64,000 nt of DNA, from contig NZ_LT800494.1 of NCBI RefSeq assembly GCF_900166665.1, forward strand, positions 2,215,704 to 2,279,703, in the 5' to 3' direction. The position numbers and the translations under genes are program-made. This DNA comes from Cytobacillus gottheilii. GTDB lineage: Bacteria; Bacillota; Bacilli; Bacillales; Cytobacillaceae. Below are positions 1 to 8,232 of this stretch, piece after piece; position 1 is the stretch's first letter, and each line of letters begins with the position of its first letter. The notes beneath the pieces are model-generated. The model had not been told where the DNA came from, ran no database searches, and was given only the letters and a program-made list of their open reading frames with translations.

Positions 1-373
1 CTGATTTAAATAAGTAAAAACCAAAACCAGCCATTACTGCGACTAGAAATAGTAAAGTGAACATTGTGTATGGATTTGCGGAAGAATAGCTATATTGAAC
101 TTCATAGTTTTCAACAAACTTGTTTACCATGTCGCTATTTGGGGGAACATGTGAAATATATTCTTGTTTATCAGCGGTGATAATTAATTTTCCGCTTTTA
201 AATTCTTCTATGGATTTTTCATCTGAAGATGAAATTATATTTTCAACCTGGGAAAATGGAATCGTTGCCTCTTTGTCTTTCATATTCATGAAAGTAAAAA
301 ATAATGCTAAAATCACGACCGAAGCTGCTGCTAACCAAAGAAATGATGAGCCTTTTCTAAAAAGTGATTTCAA
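1..373 (-). CDS. FtsH-like membrane-anchored AAA protein, N-terminus only (runs off the window)
   Basis: The visible ~124 residues have the layout of the FtsH N-terminal region: a basic start, one membrane segment (about residues 11-29), a ~70-residue extracytoplasmic part with a PFSQV...ISHVPP pattern like the FtsH extracellular domain (YSTF...LTHVPEG), then a second membrane segment at the window edge. The AAA and protease domains would lie outside, so catalytic activity cannot be judged. AAGGAGG sits 7 nt before a TTG at 373; an in-frame ATG at 379 is only 1 nt from that site, so the TTG start is preferred. It could be an FtsH paralogue or an FtsH-related ATPase without protease. Confidence 0.55.
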   Translation of the reverse strand, partial: MKSLFRKGSSFLWLAAASVVILALFFTFMNMKDKEATIPFSQVENIISSSDEKSIEEFKSGKLIITADKQEYISHVPPNSDMVNKFVENYEVQYSYSSANPYTMFTLLFLVAVMAGFGFYLFKS

Positions 374-596
374 CCTCATACCTCCTTATATATCTATCTA
401 TATTATAGACTACTTGTCCGCTAAGTGTTAGCGATAGACTGTTTTTAAACGTGGTAATTGTTGGTTAAATGAAGGGTGATCCTTTAGATAACTAAAGAAA
501 TGAATTGGAAAACCTATATATTCCAATTATGATGATGATGTTTAATGAGGTTAGAAAAAGTCAATATATAAATATAGAACATTTTGTGAAAATAAA

Positions 597-626
597 TTGA
601 CAATTTTGTGAACAAAGGAATATTAT
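597..626 (+). promoter_or_regulatory. Sigma-A-type promoter for the small membrane protein gene
   Basis: TTGACA (597-602) and TATTAT (621-626) are separated by 18 nt, about 25 nt before the start codon. Two direct copies of TTTTGTGAA (about 582-590 and 604-612), two helical turns apart, straddle the -35 element and look like half sites of a TTGTGA-type redox regulator. Confidence 0.55.
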
Positions 627-649
627 AGAGATACAGGAGGGTGATGGAT

Positions 650-892
650 ATGAGTAAACATCGAACCATGTTAAAGGCAATTAGATACTGTGGAATTTCA
701 ATTTTATCAATTGGCATTATTCTGTTTACAATAGGTTTCCTTGAAAGCGGTTCCAGTATTCTTACCCCAATAGGAATCGGAACAGTAATGGGAGCAATTT
801 TTATTTTCTTAATGGGTGTGTTCTTTGTAGCAACTGAAGAAACACTTGAAAAAACAGAAAAGACTTCAGGCGGATTTTTATTTAAAAGATAA
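650..892 (+). CDS. Small membrane protein of unknown function, two predicted membrane helices
   Basis: An 80-residue protein with two hydrophobic segments (about residues 13-31 and 38-60) joined by a short Gly/Ser/Pro turn, and a charged C-terminus rich in Glu/Lys ending KR. I do not recognise the family. The ATG at 650 is 9 nt after AGGAGG; an in-frame GTG (641) and ATG (644) overlap or crowd that site and are less likely. It is convergent with qoxD and shares a bidirectional terminator with it. Confidence 0.7.
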   Translation: MSKHRTMLKAIRYCGISILSIGIILFTIGFLESGSSILTPIGIGTVMGAIFIFLMGVFFVATEETLEKTEKTSGGFLFKR

Positions 893-920
893 AAAGGAGC
901 GACGTTAGTCGCTCCTTTTT
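891..920. terminator. Bidirectional intrinsic terminator between the small membrane protein gene and qoxD
   Basis: Perfect 13-bp stem AAAAAGGAGCGAC / GTCGCTCCTTTTT around a GTTA loop, with T runs on both strands. Confidence 0.9.
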
Positions 921-932
921 GTTTGCTGCGGT

Positions 933-1217
933 TTATACATAACCCCATACCATTGTCAGTAAAGTACCTAGTATTGTAACAATGGCAATAAAGATTCCAT
1001 AATAGACATTTGTGTAAATATGAGCTTTGTCTTCTGATTCTCCAGCATGCATAAACATAACCAGCTGCAGACCTGCTTGTATAAATGCTGTGACAAGCAG
1101 GATTGTCATTCCCGCAGTAAAAGACATATCAAAGAAATAAACGGCTAATGCTACTGCTGTTAAAACAAGAGAGAAGATAAAGCCCATAACTTGTTTTATA
1201 GGAAATAATTCTTTCAT
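933..1217 (-). CDS. qoxD: Cytochrome aa3 quinol oxidase subunit IV
   Basis: A 94-residue protein with three membrane helices, the length and layout of QoxD/CyoD family subunits (cytochrome o ubiquinol oxidase subunit IV), which assist assembly of the CuB site rather than carrying cofactors. The helix-3 turn contains the family-type GLQLVMFMHAG stretch. It is the last gene of qoxABCD, one nucleotide after the qoxC stop, so the two are surely cotranscribed. Transcription ends at the hairpin at 891-920. Confidence 0.93.
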   Translation of the reverse strand: MKELFPIKQVMGFIFSLVLTAVALAVYFFDMSFTAGMTILLVTAFIQAGLQLVMFMHAGESEDKAHIYTNVYYGIFIAIVTILGTLLTMVWGYV

Positions 1218-1218
1218 A

Positions 1219-1815
1219 TTACATCATTCCTTTCAAGTAGATGAAGCTGAAAATAAAGATCCAAACTACATCCAGGAAGTGCCAGTAAAGAGAGAATATG
1301 AAAGATTTATTAGCAGTTTGAGGTGTTAAACCACGCTTCTTAATTTGAATCATGATGAATAATCCCCAAACAAGACCAAATGTTACGTGAGCTCCATGCG
1401 TCCCGAGCGTTGTTAAAAGGATGGAGGTGAATGCACTTGTCTGCAAGGCAGCACCCACATGGATATAATGATTAAATTCGTAAATCTCAACACCTAAGAA
1501 TGCAAGACCAAGAATTAACGTGATTCCAAAGAAGACTAACATTGGTTTTGTTCTTCCAAGTCTCATCGCGTGGATCGCAAGTCCAATTGTGAAACTGCTT
1601 GTTAAAAGCAGAATAGTTTCTGCCAGCACTGGTGTTAATTCAAAAATAGAAGAGCCAGCAGGGCCGCTTCCAGTTCTGTCGGCTAGGACAAAATAGGAAG
1701 CGAATAGTGTAGCAAATAGCATGATTTCAGCGCCAAGGAAAATCCAAAAGCCTAAAATTTTCATTTGATTTTCTTGTGTACTGTATTCAAGAGGGAGTGA
1801 ATGATCTATTTTCAT
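1219..1815 (-). CDS. qoxC: Cytochrome aa3 quinol oxidase subunit III
   Basis: A 198-residue heme-copper oxidase subunit III with five predicted helices, as usual for the short bacterial quinol-oxidase type. The first helix has the conserved LGFWIFLGAEIMLF pattern and the protein contains THGAHVTFGLVWG and SLYWHFLDVVWIF, signatures of the CyoC/CtaE family. The start ATG overlaps the qoxB stop by 4 nt, implying translational coupling. Confidence 0.95.
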   Translation of the reverse strand: MKIDHSLPLEYSTQENQMKILGFWIFLGAEIMLFATLFASYFVLADRTGSGPAGSSIFELTPVLAETILLLTSSFTIGLAIHAMRLGRTKPMLVFFGITLILGLAFLGVEIYEFNHYIHVGAALQTSAFTSILLTTLGTHGAHVTFGLVWGLFIMIQIKKRGLTPQTANKSFIFSLYWHFLDVVWIFIFSFIYLKGMM

Positions 1816-3761
1816 ACGGTAGGACCTCCCAGTTTTTCTTCAGTTTCTTTTATTTCTTCAACAGAGATGTAGCGGCCATGATCTTTTTCAAATGACTGAT
1901 AAGCCATGCAGCCGAAAATTCCGAGCGTTGCAATAATTAATGGAATCCACATTGCAAATACGAATGAGAAGCCCCATACAAAGAAGATGCTGCTCAATAT
2001 GAAAGGAATTGGACTGTTGTTTGGCATGTGAATCTTTTCAATTTCACCTTTAAACAACTTATGGCCTTTCTTTTTAGCGTCCCAGAATGCTTCAGTTGAT
2101 TCAACATTAGGGACAATTGCAAAGTTGTATTCCGGTACTGGGCTACGTGTAGCCCATTCAAGTGATCTTGCATCCCATGGATCTGAACCGATATCTCTCG
2201 GAGCGTAACGAATGCTATAGTAAATATTATAGACAATCAATGCAAAACCAATTGCAAGGCCGATAGCTCCGACAAAAGAAATCATATTCCACATTGTAAA
2301 GCCTGCTTGTTCAGAGTATGTGTACATTCTTCTTGCTTGGCCATCGAGACCAGAGAAGAACATTGGAATGAAAGCAACCAGTGTACTGATGGAAATAATC
2401 CACGCACTTAATTTTCCAAGTTTTTCATTTAACATAAAACCAAACATTTTTGGCCAGTAGTAAGTTAATCCAGCAAGCATTGCGAATACGACACCTGGAA
2501 TAATAACTAAGTGGAAGTGAGCAACTAGGAACATCGTATTATGATACTGGTAGTCAGCTGCTGACATTCCCAGCATTACACCTGTAACACCACCGATTGT
2601 AAATAACGGAATGAAAAGCAGAGAGTAAAGCATAGGTGTCGTAATAACAATTTTTCCTTTCCAGAGTGTAAAGAGCCAGTTAAAGATTTTTACACCTGTT
2701 GGGACGGCAATAGCCATTGTTGTGATTGAGAAGATACTGTTAACAAACGCACCTTGACCCATTGTAAAGAAGTGGTGAACCCAAACAAGGAACGAAAGCA
2801 ATGAAATAATAACCATTGATGCGACCATTGATTTGTAGCCGTATAGGTTTCTGCGCGCGAAAGTTGAAATGATTTCACTGTATATACCAAAAGCAGGCAA
2901 TACTAAAATATATACTTCAGGATGTCCCCAAACCCAGAACAGGTTGGCCCATAACATGTCCATACCGCCATTATTGGTTGTAAAGAAATTTGAAGCAAAG
3001 AGTCGATCAAGTGTACCCATTGCAAGAGCAACTGTTAAAACTGGGAATGCAAAAACGATAATAATATTTGTGATAAACGCTGACCATGTGAACATAGGCA
3101 TTTTCATTAAAGTCATGCCTGGTGCTCTCATTTTTAAGATGGTTGTCATAAAGTTGATTCCTGTCGCCAGAGTACCGATCCCGGCAATCTGCAGGGCAAT
3201 CATATAGTAGTTGGTCCCAACAGACTCACTAAATTCTGTACCGGCAAGCGGGAAGTATGATGTCCAGCCTGCATCCGGTGAACCACCGATGACAAATGAG
3301 ATGTTAAAGAGCATAGCTCCCATGAAAAATAACCAAAAGCTTAGTGCATTTAAGCGAGGGAAAGCTACATCTCTTGCACCAATTTGCAATGGTATAACGA
3401 AGTTCATCAGTGCCATAATAAATGGCATAGCCATGAACATGATCATAACAACTCCGTGAGTTGTAAAAATTTCATTATAGTGCTGTGCATCTAATAATTT
3501 GTTCTCCGGCATTGAAAGCTGAGCTCTCATCATGATCGCATCAGCGCCACCGCGGAAGAGCATAAGAAGCGCAGAAATTAAATACATAATACCGATTCGT
3601 TTATGGTCAACTGTTGTTAACCACTCGCGCCATAAATAGCCCCATTTTTTAAAGTAAGTTAATCCAGCGAGAATAGCAATTACGGTTAATCCAATAGCGA
3701 CCATGGATGCGTATATTGCTGGGCTTGGATGCGGTATGGCGAATCGTTCAAAGAATTCCAT
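1812..3761 (-). CDS. qoxB: Cytochrome aa3 quinol oxidase subunit I (heme-copper catalytic subunit)
   Basis: 649 residues, the usual length for Bacillus QoxB. Catalytic subunit reducing O2 to water with electrons from menaquinol and pumping protons. Visible ligands: TTHG (His102, low-spin heme), WGHPEVY (CuB His and the cross-linked Tyr), VWVHH (CuB His pair) and HFH near NTMFLVAHFHLVI (heme ligands). About 14-15 membrane helices. ATG 3761 follows AAGGGAG by about 8 nt; an upstream in-frame TTG at 3779 would absorb the ribosome binding site. It follows qoxA by 63 nt. The heme A this subunit needs depends on ctaB at 33.8 kb. Confidence 0.97.
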   Translation of the reverse strand: MEFFERFAIPHPSPAIYASMVAIGLTVIAILAGLTYFKKWGYLWREWLTTVDHKRIGIMYLISALLMLFRGGADAIMMRAQLSMPENKLLDAQHYNEIFTTHGVVMIMFMAMPFIMALMNFVIPLQIGARDVAFPRLNALSFWLFFMGAMLFNISFVIGGSPDAGWTSYFPLAGTEFSESVGTNYYMIALQIAGIGTLATGINFMTTILKMRAPGMTLMKMPMFTWSAFITNIIIVFAFPVLTVALAMGTLDRLFASNFFTTNNGGMDMLWANLFWVWGHPEVYILVLPAFGIYSEIISTFARRNLYGYKSMVASMVIISLLSFLVWVHHFFTMGQGAFVNSIFSITTMAIAVPTGVKIFNWLFTLWKGKIVITTPMLYSLLFIPLFTIGGVTGVMLGMSAADYQYHNTMFLVAHFHLVIIPGVVFAMLAGLTYYWPKMFGFMLNEKLGKLSAWIISISTLVAFIPMFFSGLDGQARRMYTYSEQAGFTMWNMISFVGAIGLAIGFALIVYNIYYSIRYAPRDIGSDPWDARSLEWATRSPVPEYNFAIVPNVESTEAFWDAKKKGHKLFKGEIEKIHMPNNSPIPFILSSIFFVWGFSFVFAMWIPLIIATLGIFGCMAYQSFEKDHGRYISVEEIKETEEKLGGPTV

Positions 3762-3824
3762 ACGATTATCTCCCTTCAAGTATAGCAGTCAAGTTTTCTA
3801 GCTTTAAATATTCTAATCTATCAA

Positions 3825-4763
3825 TTAATGATGATGTTCCGATTCTTCGTGATCATGCTCTTCATCATTATGTTCTTCATGATGATCGTCATCAGATTCT
3901 TCTTCATTAGTAGAAGAGCCATGGTTATGTCCTCCGTGTTCTCCTTCTGGAGCAGGGCGGAAATCAAGATGTGTTCCTGTAAATGTTAATTGGCCAAGAT
4001 GACCTGGTTCAAGAAGTTCATCAAATTTATCTTCTGTAAGCGGGGAAGCTGTTTCTTTGACTTCTTCTACCCATTCATCAAATTCAGTTTGTGACATAGC
4101 CGTTACATTAAATGTATTTTCAGCGAACCCTTTTCCATTAAAGTTTGCATTTCTTCCCATGTACTCACCAGGAACATCTGCAGCAAGGTGTAGCGTGTTT
4201 ACCATATCGGACATGGCATACTTTTGTCCGCCTAATTGCGGAATCCAGAAGCTGCTGATTGTTCCAAAAGAATATAATTTAAATTCAAGTGCCCGGTCAG
4301 TTGGAACATAAAGATAATTGACTGTTTCAATTCCTTCTTCTGGATAGCTGAAATGCCACTTCCATGCAGAAGAAGATGCATATACTACTAAAGGTTCTTT
4401 GTCTTCATATCCTGCAGGTGTAGCTTCAACTTTATAGTTGCTTTGAACAGACATGAAAGAGAGAACTGCAACAATGAGTACTGGAATCCCAACACAGATT
4501 GTTTCAACGAGAATGCTGCCCTCAATATGTGGAGGTTCATAATCTTCTGATTGCTTTGAAGCTCTGTATTTAATTAACATGTAGGCTAAAATACCAAAAA
4601 CAGCTATAACAATAAACAACATGATGACAGCTGAAATAATAATATCATTTGCCTGTACTGCAGCCTGCGGACCTTTTGGATCTAGAACAATTAATTGTTC
4701 ACACCCCGTAAGCACTGTGGCAATAGTAATAACAAGAAAGAGAATTGCCGATTTAAGTTTCAT
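3825..4763 (-). CDS. qoxA: Quinol oxidase subunit II, lipoprotein with a His/acid-rich tail
   Basis: 312 residues. A lipobox LTGC (Cys21) ends the signal peptide; two membrane hairpin helices follow (about 40-64 and 87-107), then the cupredoxin-fold periplasmic domain. The CuA Cys ligands are absent, as expected for a quinol-oxidising enzyme. SSAWKWHFSYPE and IPQLGGQKYAM are family signatures. The last 38 residues are unusual: 11 His and 16 Asp/Glu, a likely metal-binding tail. ATG 4763 has AAAGGAG upstream. First gene of qoxABCD. Confidence 0.95.
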   Translation of the reverse strand: MKLKSAILFLVITIATVLTGCEQLIVLDPKGPQAAVQANDIIISAVIMLFIVIAVFGILAYMLIKYRASKQSEDYEPPHIEGSILVETICVGIPVLIVAVLSFMSVQSNYKVEATPAGYEDKEPLVVYASSSAWKWHFSYPEEGIETVNYLYVPTDRALEFKLYSFGTISSFWIPQLGGQKYAMSDMVNTLHLAADVPGEYMGRNANFNGKGFAENTFNVTAMSQTEFDEWVEEVKETASPLTEDKFDELLEPGHLGQLTFTGTHLDFRPAPEGEHGGHNHGSSTNEEESDDDHHEEHNDEEHDHEESEHHH

Positions 4764-4841
4764 TATTGTGCTCCTTTCAAAAATGAATGAAAAATATTAT
4801 TCATCATTACTAAACTATTAATGTTCACTTTAACAGTCTCT

Positions 4842-4893
4842 ATATTAGTATCATATAATGTTAATTACAATCATTTGTGATATGTGTCACAAA
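4842..4893 (-). promoter_or_regulatory. qoxABCD promoter with an Fnr/Rex-type palindrome
   Basis: On the minus strand TTGTAA (4870-4865), a 17-nt spacer and TAATAT (4847-4842) form a sigma-A promoter about 80 nt upstream of qoxA. Just upstream of the -35 is the palindrome TTTGTGA-N6-TCACAAA (4874-4893), matching TGTGA-N6-TCACA (Fnr) and resembling a Rex box. A further half site TTTTGTCACAAAA lies near 4917-4929. The rest of the 470-nt gap to 5238 is AT-rich and holds a short palindrome TATATGTACATATA (5093-5106). Confidence 0.55.
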
Positions 4894-5237
4894 AAGTTCA
4901 TGATTAAACGAGCTGTTTTTGTCACAAAATGTTCAAAAATAGGCTAGTAAATGATTGGTAATCTTGAAATCATGTTAGTAATTCTAAGTATCTTAGAGTA
5001 TTATTAGTTTTTTTATCTGCTCAGAGCAGTATGATTAATGTTTTTCTACTATAATTCGTTCTTGTAATGTTATATCATTTTTGACGTTTATATATGTACA
5101 TATAAGGGTAAATTACATTACAACTGACTATACCCCCAGAAAAATGTCTTTAATCACGAAATGTATTGTAAACTGCAAAGTTCAATACATTGTCACATTT
5201 TTTCTTTTGAATCATTTATTATACAAGGAGTCTGATT

Positions 5238-5366
5238 ATGAAAATCTTTGATGGTGATATTGACCAATTATTAGACGATACATCTGATATGGCTGATGAA
5301 GATATTTCTCATCTAATCAGACATATTGAAATAGATCTATTGCTGGAAAGCACTCAAGATTGGTGA
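5238..5366 (+). CDS. Very small acidic protein, 42 residues, unknown function
   Basis: ATG at 5238 with AAGGAG seven nucleotides upstream opens a 42-codon frame. The peptide begins MKIFDGDIDQLLDD and contains 12 Asp/Glu with regularly spaced Ile/Leu (DISHLIRHIEIDLLLE), suggesting an amphipathic helix. It lies in the divergent region between qoxA and the beta-propeller gene and is followed by a hairpin that can act as a terminator. Family unknown; the good ribosome binding site is the main argument that it is real. Confidence 0.5.
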   Translation: MKIFDGDIDQLLDDTSDMADEDISHLIRHIEIDLLLESTQDW

Positions 5367-5406
5367 AAGTAATTCAGTTTAATATATTATTATTTCATCC
5401 GAGCAT

Positions 5407-5487
5407 AAGAGGTTGAAACATAAGTATACAGTACATATTTCCGAATGGTTGGGTATTCATAGCCCTAGTCATTCGGTTTTTTTATAG
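5407..5487 (+). repeat. Partial copy of the MITE-like repeat, hairpin end; probable terminator
   Basis: Begins AGAGGTTGAAACA, a decayed version of the AGAGACTGGGACA element end, and keeps the terminal hairpin: CCGAATGGTTGGG paired with CCCTAGTCATTCGG, followed by TTTTTTTAT. The GC-rich core of complete copies is missing. It probably terminates the 5238 transcript. The remaining sequence up to 5695 shows nothing recognisable. Confidence 0.55.
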
Positions 5488-5695
5488 GCTCAATTTTTAA
5501 ATTTTTTTTAACAGGTTTCTGCCAGTATAACTTGTAATTATTCGCTTGTGGACATAGGCATTTTATTTTTTTCCCGCTCTCTTGTGAACCTTTATTAATT
5601 AAATTAACTAATGGTGATAAGCTGCTAGAAATTTAGTGCATCATTGTAACCTGCTTCCAGGTATTCTCGTCAAAAGGGATAAAGGGGTGTTATCA

Positions 5696-7870
5696 ATGAA
5701 AAGAAGATGGCTTGTTATGATCCTTTTGCTGCTTATACCAGCGGCAATCAGTGCTGTTATTATGGGTACACAACTCAAGGTTGTCAGCCAGATTGATACT
5801 GTAGACGCGAAGGTGCTCAGTAATAAAACGTGGAAAATTTATTTTTCACAAAAACTCGATCATCATACTGTAAATGCTCAAACCGTATACGTGGTCAATG
5901 ATGAAGGGGAGAAACAAAATGTTACTCTAGATCTAAGTGATGATCAAAAGGCCATTTTTATCAGACCTCCTGAAACAGGATATGAAGCAAGAGCAGGTTC
6001 ATACAAGCTATTATTGTCAGATGATATTCAATCTGTGCATGGCAGGAGCTTAACTGCACAAAGAGAACAGTCATTTAGTGTCGAGCTTACATTGCCGAAA
6101 GCGGAGTCGGTAGCTCAAATAAATGACCATTTTCTTTCACTTTTAAGCAGTAACAGACGTTCAAATAAGTTTGAACTTTTCAGCAGTTCGGAGTCTGTAG
6201 AAGAAAGCAGTATGGATAACAGCGGCGCAGCAGAGGGAGGAGGGCAGCATTCTGAAACAAATATCCAAGTTGAAGGTGTCGACGAAGCAGATGCAGTAAA
6301 AACAGATGGTCAATACATTTACCGGGCAGCAAATGGAGAAGTGCAAATTGTTTCTGCTTATCCGGCTAATAAAATGGAAGTCATGTCCGTGCTGAAATTC
6401 AATCAGGAATTTAGTCCAGAGTCATTGTTTTTGCATGAGCAACAGCTTGTGGTTATTGGACATAGTTATACTGAAAATAGAAAAAGTGTGGAAGGTTATG
6501 TTCAAGACACATCTTTTCCCGCATATTATCAAGGTGTAAAGGCGATTGTTTTTGATATTGAAAATAAAAAGGACCCGAAAGTAATACGTGAAATTGAAGT
6601 CGAGGGTTACTTAACAGCCGCACGGATGAAAGAAGGAAAGGTATTTATGCTTGCTAATCAATATCCAGATATTTGGATATTAGAGGAGAACCCTGAAGCA
6701 GATCTGCGCCCAATGTTTAAAGATACCGTAAAATCTGATTCCTTCGAGCGTGTGGACGTAAAGAATATCAGTTATATACCAGCATCAAAAGATCAAAACT
6801 TCACAAATATTGCTGTCTTTGATTTAAATCAAAAAAACAAAGAAGCTGTACTCTCCACTTTTATTGGCAGCGGTGACAATATATATATGTCAAAAGATTA
6901 TCTTTATATGGCGTCAAATGATTTCTCCTTAATGCCATTGCGTCAAAATAGTATTGATGATTTTAGTCCAGATACAACCATTTATAAATTTAAGTTTGAA
7001 GACTTAAAAACCGTTATGATGGCAAGTGCAGAAATTAACGGAACCATTTTGAATCAATTTTCGATGGATGAGCATGAGGGTTATTTTAGAATTGCGACAA
7101 CCAAAGGTAGTACATTTAATGATGACAGGCCTTCAGCTAACAATTTATATATTCTAGATGAAAATTTACATGAAGTTGGAAATGTAGAGGATTTAGCACG
7201 AGGGGAAAGAATTTATTCTGCACGTTTTATGGGCGATAAGATATATATTGTTACCTTTAAGGAAACAGATCCACTGTTTGTGATAGACAGCAGTGATCCT
7301 CAGTCACCTAAAGTTCTTGGCGAGTTGAAAATTCCTGGTTTCAGTAATTATTTACATCCTTATGATGAAAATCATTTAATTGGATTCGGTTATGATACAA
7401 GGGTGGAAGCTGGTAAAAACGGAAGCGAGCCGCTCGTCTTTACAGAGGGCATTAAAATGTCACTCTTTGATGTTACTGACATGAAAAACCCAAAGGAAAA
7501 ATTTACAGAGATTATTGGCGGCCGGGGCACCTATTCGCCATTAAATGATGACCATAAAGCATTATTGTTTAATAAAAAGAAAGATATTTTCGCATTTCCC
7601 ATTACGGTATATGAAAACAGAAAAGATAAACAGTATGATAGTAAATACACCTTCCAGGGCGCATATGTATACGGAGTTGATCTAGAGAATGGGTTTACGA
7701 TAAAAGGAAAGATGACCCATCAGGACAATGATGCCATCTATGAAGAATGGGAAGATACTATTGACAGGCTAGTTTACATTAACAACACCATCTACGCATT
7801 ATCCCCTGAAGCCATATCAGCATATGATATGGACACATACAGAAAAATAAATGTAATGGATATCAACTAG
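5696..7870 (+). CDS. Secreted or membrane-anchored beta-propeller protein with N-terminal Ig-like domain
   Basis: 724 residues. N-terminal membrane/signal segment (about residues 5-23, after KRRW), then a SbsA/Big_5-type Ig-like stretch (about 25-115) with the SNKTWKIYFSQKLD pattern, a Ser/Glu-rich linker, and a long C-terminal region opening with TNIQVEGVDEADAVKTDG, the hallmark of the secreted C-terminal beta-propeller family (PF09826). Role unknown; extracytoplasmic location is inferred. ATG 5696 follows AAAGGGGTG; an in-frame GTG at 5636 has no ribosome binding site and would place 20 residues before the signal segment. The MITE-like repeat just downstream probably supplies the terminator. 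Confidence 0.8.
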   Translation: MKRRWLVMILLLLIPAAISAVIMGTQLKVVSQIDTVDAKVLSNKTWKIYFSQKLDHHTVNAQTVYVVNDEGEKQNVTLDLSDDQKAIFIRPPETGYEARAGSYKLLLSDDIQSVHGRSLTAQREQSFSVELTLPKAESVAQINDHFLSLLSSNRRSNKFELFSSSESVEESSMDNSGAAEGGGQHSETNIQVEGVDEADAVKTDGQYIYRAANGEVQIVSAYPANKMEVMSVLKFNQEFSPESLFLHEQQLVVIGHSYTENRKSVEGYVQDTSFPAYYQGVKAIVFDIENKKDPKVIREIEVEGYLTAARMKEGKVFMLANQYPDIWILEENPEADLRPMFKDTVKSDSFERVDVKNISYIPASKDQNFTNIAVFDLNQKNKEAVLSTFIGSGDNIYMSKDYLYMASNDFSLMPLRQNSIDDFSPDTTIYKFKFEDLKTVMMASAEINGTILNQFSMDEHEGYFRIATTKGSTFNDDRPSANNLYILDENLHEVGNVEDLARGERIYSARFMGDKIYIVTFKETDPLFVIDSSDPQSPKVLGELKIPGFSNYLHPYDENHLIGFGYDTRVEAGKNGSEPLVFTEGIKMSLFDVTDMKNPKEKFTEIIGGRGTYSPLNDDHKALLFNKKKDIFAFPITVYENRKDKQYDSKYTFQGAYVYGVDLENGFTIKGKMTHQDNDAIYEEWEDTIDRLVYINNTIYALSPEAISAYDMDTYRKINVMDIN

Positions 7871-7879
7871 GAAGAAAAC

Positions 7880-8110
7880 GAGACTGGGACATATAAGTAT
7901 TTAATACGAACATAGAACCGAATGGTTAGGAAGTCAATCTTTCTCATTATTCGGTTCTTTTGTTAAGTTAAAATATATCTTTTAAACATGAGTGATATGG
8001 AGCGGAGGGCACTCTACTTCTGTGGGAAATATAGGAAAGGATGAGCCCGCGCAGCAGCTTCCTCCCCAATGAAAGCGAGGGTCCGCAGCGAAAGTGGAAC
8101 GTATTTGTTT
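7880..8110 (+). repeat. MITE-like intergenic repeat, copy A
   Basis: Starts GAGACTGGGACATA, carries the hairpin ACCGAATGGTTAGG...CATTATTCGGTTCTTTT that can terminate the preceding gene, then the GC-rich core (GGAGCGGAGG ... GAAAGCGAGGGTCCGCAGCG). Same orientation as copy E. The core is somewhat decayed (about 230 bp) and the far inverted end is not clear. It occupies most of the gap 7871-8232. Confidence 0.7.
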
Positions 8111-8232
8111 ACATGTCTAAATGATTTCATTAAATACTCCTTCAAGATATGCCTATGATGCATGGTAATTCACATTAGCAGAAAAATCCAGTAAAATAAA
8201 GAAATAATCCGATTGGAAAAGAGGGAATTAAA

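Noticed and set aside
120-431. Plus-strand open frame at the window start
   Set aside because: It is antisense to the FtsH-like N-terminus, which has the ribosome binding site and a recognisable domain.
2869-3459. Plus-strand open frames opposite qoxB
   Set aside because: Complement of a strongly conserved membrane protein gene; no ribosome binding sites or recognisable products.
5093-5106. TATATGTACATATA palindrome as an operator
   Set aside because: Pure alternating AT with a GTAC centre in very AT-rich DNA; chance occurrence is likely.
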